NCBI RefSeq assembly: GCF_012932915.1
Contig: NZ_VCQU01000002.1
Location: 661,680-725,679 of the forward strand
DNA: 64,000 bases
DNA from: Antrihabitans stalactiti
Lineage (GTDB): Bacteria; Actinomycetota; Actinomycetes; Mycobacteriales; Mycobacteriaceae
Direction of reading: 5' to 3'
Each line of letters opens with the position of its first letter. Position 1 is the stretch's first letter. Of this stretch, positions 62,351 through 64,000 are shown one piece after another. The position numbers and the translations under genes are program-made. The notes beneath the pieces were generated by a model. The model worked only from the letters and a program-made list of their open reading frames with translations. It had not been told where the DNA came from and ran no database searches.

Positions 62351-63618
62351 CCAACATCGTCGACGAATTGACCTGGCGCGGCCTGATCGCTCAGTCCACC
62401 GATATCGATGCGCTCCGCGCTGCGAGCGACGCCGGCGTCCTGACCGTCTATTCAGGTTTCGATCCGACCGCGCCGAGCCTGCATGCCGGTCACCTGGTGC
62501 CGCTGTTGATGTTGCGACGTTTTCAGCAAGCTGGGCATCGTCCGATCGTGTTGGCAGGTGGCGCAACAGGATTCATCGGCGATCCGCGCGACGTGGGGGA
62601 GCGGACGATGAACTCGGCGGATACGGTCGCCGAGTGGGCTGGGCGAATCCGTTCCCAGCTGGAGCGGTTCGTCGAGTTCGACGAGTCCCCGACGGGTGCA
62701 GTCATCGCCAACAACCTCGACTGGACCGGGCAGCTGAATGTCATCGACTTCTTGCGGGATGTCGGCAAGCACTTCTCGGTGAACGTCATGCTGTCGCGCG
62801 ATGTCGTCAAACGTCGGCTGGACGGCGATGGCATCTCCTACACCGAATTCAGCTACATGCTGTTGCAGGCCAACGACTTTCTGCAGCTGTGGCGAAACCA
62901 TGGCTGCAGCGTTCAGGTCGGTGGTTCCGATCAGTGGGGGAACATCATCGCCGGCGTCGACCTCGTTCGCCGCGTCGAAGGCGGGACTGCACACGCGGTG
63001 ACTACACCGCTCGTCACATCCGCGGACGGTACGAAGCTGGGCAAATCGACAGGTGGCGGGAGCCTGTGGCTCGACCCAGAGATGACCAGTCCTTATGCGT
63101 GGTACCAGTACTTCGTGAACACGGCAGATGCCGATGTCATCCGCTACCTGCGGTGGTTCACCTTCCTGTCGGCCGACGAACTCGCCGAACTAGAGACGGC
63201 GACCACCGAGCGTCCGCACGCTCGTGAGGCCCAGCGCCGATTGGCTGCCGAGATGACGACGCTGGTGCACGGCGCAGAGAACACGCGAGCGGTGGAACTC
63301 GCGAGTCAAGCGTTGTTCGGTCGGGCAGAACTCGCCGAACTGGACGAACCGACCCTTGCCGCCGCATTGCGGGAGGCGTCGGTGGCGCAGCTGCGATCGG
63401 GGGAGCCGAGCACGATCGTCGATCTCCTCGTGAGCAGTGGACTGTGTGAGAGCAAAGGCGCCGCGCGTCGAGCGGTCAAGGAGGGTGGCGCGTCGGTCAA
63501 CAACCAGCGCGTGAGCGACGAGGCGTGGGCGCCCGCACCTGCTGATTTTCTGCACGATCGTTGGCTCGTGGTGCGGCGCGGGAAGCGCAACTTCGCGGGT
63601 ATCGAACTAGTGCCCTGA
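62347..63618 (+). CDS. tyrS: Tyrosyl-tRNA synthetase
   Basis: 423 residues from GTG in a GTGA overlap with mpg, with GGAAGGA upstream. Class I motifs: the HIGH-type loop [15 protein letters not shown], the tyrosine pocket [13 protein letters not shown] and [12 protein letters not shown], and KMSKS as KLGKS. The C-terminal S4-like tRNA-binding domain spans about 355-420 ([26 protein letters not shown]). No T-box leader is present, consistent with translation from the mpg transcript. Confidence 0.98.
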   Translation: MTNIVDELTWRGLIAQSTDIDALRAASDAGVLTVYSGFDPTAPSLHAGHLVPLLMLRRFQQAGHRPIVLAGGATGFIGDPRDVGERTMNSADTVAEWAGRIRSQLERFVEFDESPTGAVIANNLDWTGQLNVIDFLRDVGKHFSVNVMLSRDVVKRRLDGDGISYTEFSYMLLQANDFLQLWRNHGCSVQVGGSDQWGNIIAGVDLVRRVEGGTAHAVTTPLVTSADGTKLGKSTGGGSLWLDPEMTSPYAWYQYFVNTADADVIRYLRWFTFLSADELAELETATTERPHAREAQRRLAAEMTTLVHGAENTRAVELASQALFGRAELAELDEPTLAAALREASVAQLRSGEPSTIVDLLVSSGLCESKGAARRAVKEGGASVNNQRVSDEAWAPAPADFLHDRWLVVRRGKRNFAGIELVP

Positions 63619-63696
63619 ATCACATTGTTGTAATTCCGGTCGGCGATCGCGCACCTTACGCCGCTGAACTGGGATTTTCAGCCGCGACCAGGCGAT

Positions 63697-63725
63697 TTGA
63701 TTTGTTGTTCTCCGTCGCGTAACTT
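63697..63725 (+). promoter_or_regulatory. rRNA operon promoter, upstream
   Basis: TTGATT (63697-63702), 17 bases, TAACTT (63720-63725). Lies 79 bases after the tyrS stop and on the same strand as the rRNA leader. Confidence 0.6.
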
Positions 63726-63842
63726 TCTTCAAGTCAGAGCGACACGGACACCGACCCGGACCGAAAGGCCTGGGAAACGAGGTTGGACGGTCGAGCGCTT
63801 TGAAAACCCGGAGTCATCGAACGTAAAGGTTCGAGCGCGTCT

Positions 63843-63871
63843 TTGACTCTTGGGGGTTGATTGGTTAGGCT
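63843..63871 (+). promoter_or_regulatory. rRNA operon promoter, downstream
   Basis: TTGACT (63843-63848), 17 bases, TAGGCT (63866-63871), very like mycobacterial rrn promoters. Between the two promoters a short sequence (GGTCGAGCGC...TTTGA near 63789 and GGTTCGAGCGCG...TTTGA near 63828) occurs twice. Confidence 0.75.
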
Positions 63872-63922
63872 GGAACGGTTGCCCCGGAGGACCCGCTGAG
63901 TGTGGGTGTGATGGTGTGTGCG

Positions 63923-64000
63923 TGTTCTTTGAGAACTCAACAGTGTGTCGATGAATGTCAGTGCCAATTAGTTATTGGTTTTGCTGTCTTTCTCATTCTT
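63923..64000 (+). promoter_or_regulatory. 16S rRNA leader with boxA-like antitermination element (continues past edge)
   Basis: TGTTCTTTGAGAACTCAACAG (starting at 63923) is the conserved element of actinobacterial rRNA leaders, followed by the usual GTGTGTCGATGAA and GTGCCAAT-type sequence. The 16S gene itself is not in the window and should start shortly after 64000. The region 63619-63696 shows only a weak stem (GCTGA/TCAGC) after tyrS. Confidence 0.8.

Noticed and set aside
63817..63834. LexA (SOS) box in the rRNA leader: TCGAAC...GTTCGA
   Set aside because: The spacer is 6 bases, while the actinobacterial LexA box needs 4; it is more likely part of the rRNA leader structure.

Overview
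The window is high-GC chromosomal DNA from an actinobacterium of the order Mycobacteriales, most like a Rhodococcus/Nocardia-type genus. The protein content and gene order match the Mycobacterium tuberculosis backbone: rpsA-coaE-DUF402-uvrB, a universal stress protein, an MBL hydrolase and uvrA, then infC-rpmI-rplT-tsnR-pheS-pheT, argCJBDFRGH, an Rv1683-like lipase/acyl-CoA synthetase, Trm112, TetR/ABC, mpg and tyrS. Insertions of accessory genes between these blocks are what differ. The genus cannot be fixed from sequence reading alone.

Layout. 1-5.1 kb: the start of a membrane signalling protein cut by the window edge, an SPFH protein with a small Arc-like DNA-binding protein, a polar amino-acid ABC transporter and a methyltransferase. 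5.1-10.8 kb: rpsA, a small hypothetical gene, coaE, DUF402 and uvrB. 10.8-18.5 kb: an ABC-2 exporter whose ATPase is fused to a secreted-type hydrolase, a universal stress protein, a DUF732 lipoprotein, the RNA polymerase-recycling factor HelD and a DoxX protein with an 11-residue-repeat tail. 18.5-24.5 kb: a LigD-polymerase-like protein, photolyase, a TetR regulator and a two-component system with an unusual kinase. 24.9-31.2 kb: a Tat-exported Rieske protein, an FtsX-type permease, a methyltransferase, a DUF4389 protein, an FAD monooxygenase and an MBL hydrolase. 31.3-39.5 kb: uvrA, a lytic transglycosylase, a secreted lipase, an esterase with a divergent WYL regulator, a membrane-bound hydrolase and a DUF1844 protein.

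39.6-47.8 kb: the translation cluster infC-rpmI-rplT-tsnR-pheS-pheT. Its infC starts with the rare codon ATC and has a long structured leader. Two uncharacterised proteins and a lipoprotein amidase follow. 47.9-56.3 kb: the complete arginine operon, nearly every gene overlapping the next by 4 bases, with an ArgR-box-like region over the apparently leaderless argC start. 56.3-63.6 kb: the lipase/acyl-CoA-synthetase fusion, Trm112, a self-contained ABC exporter/TetR operon with a clear promoter and tandem operators, mpg and tyrS. 63.6-64.0 kb: two promoters and the leader of an rRNA operon; the 16S gene should begin just past the edge.

Two themes recur. Many genes have a TANNNT box 6-8 bases before an ATG/GTG start, the mark of leaderless transcripts. 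Several regulator genes sit beside palindromes that look like their own operators. I saw no tRNA genes, insertion sequences, prophage or CRISPR arrays.
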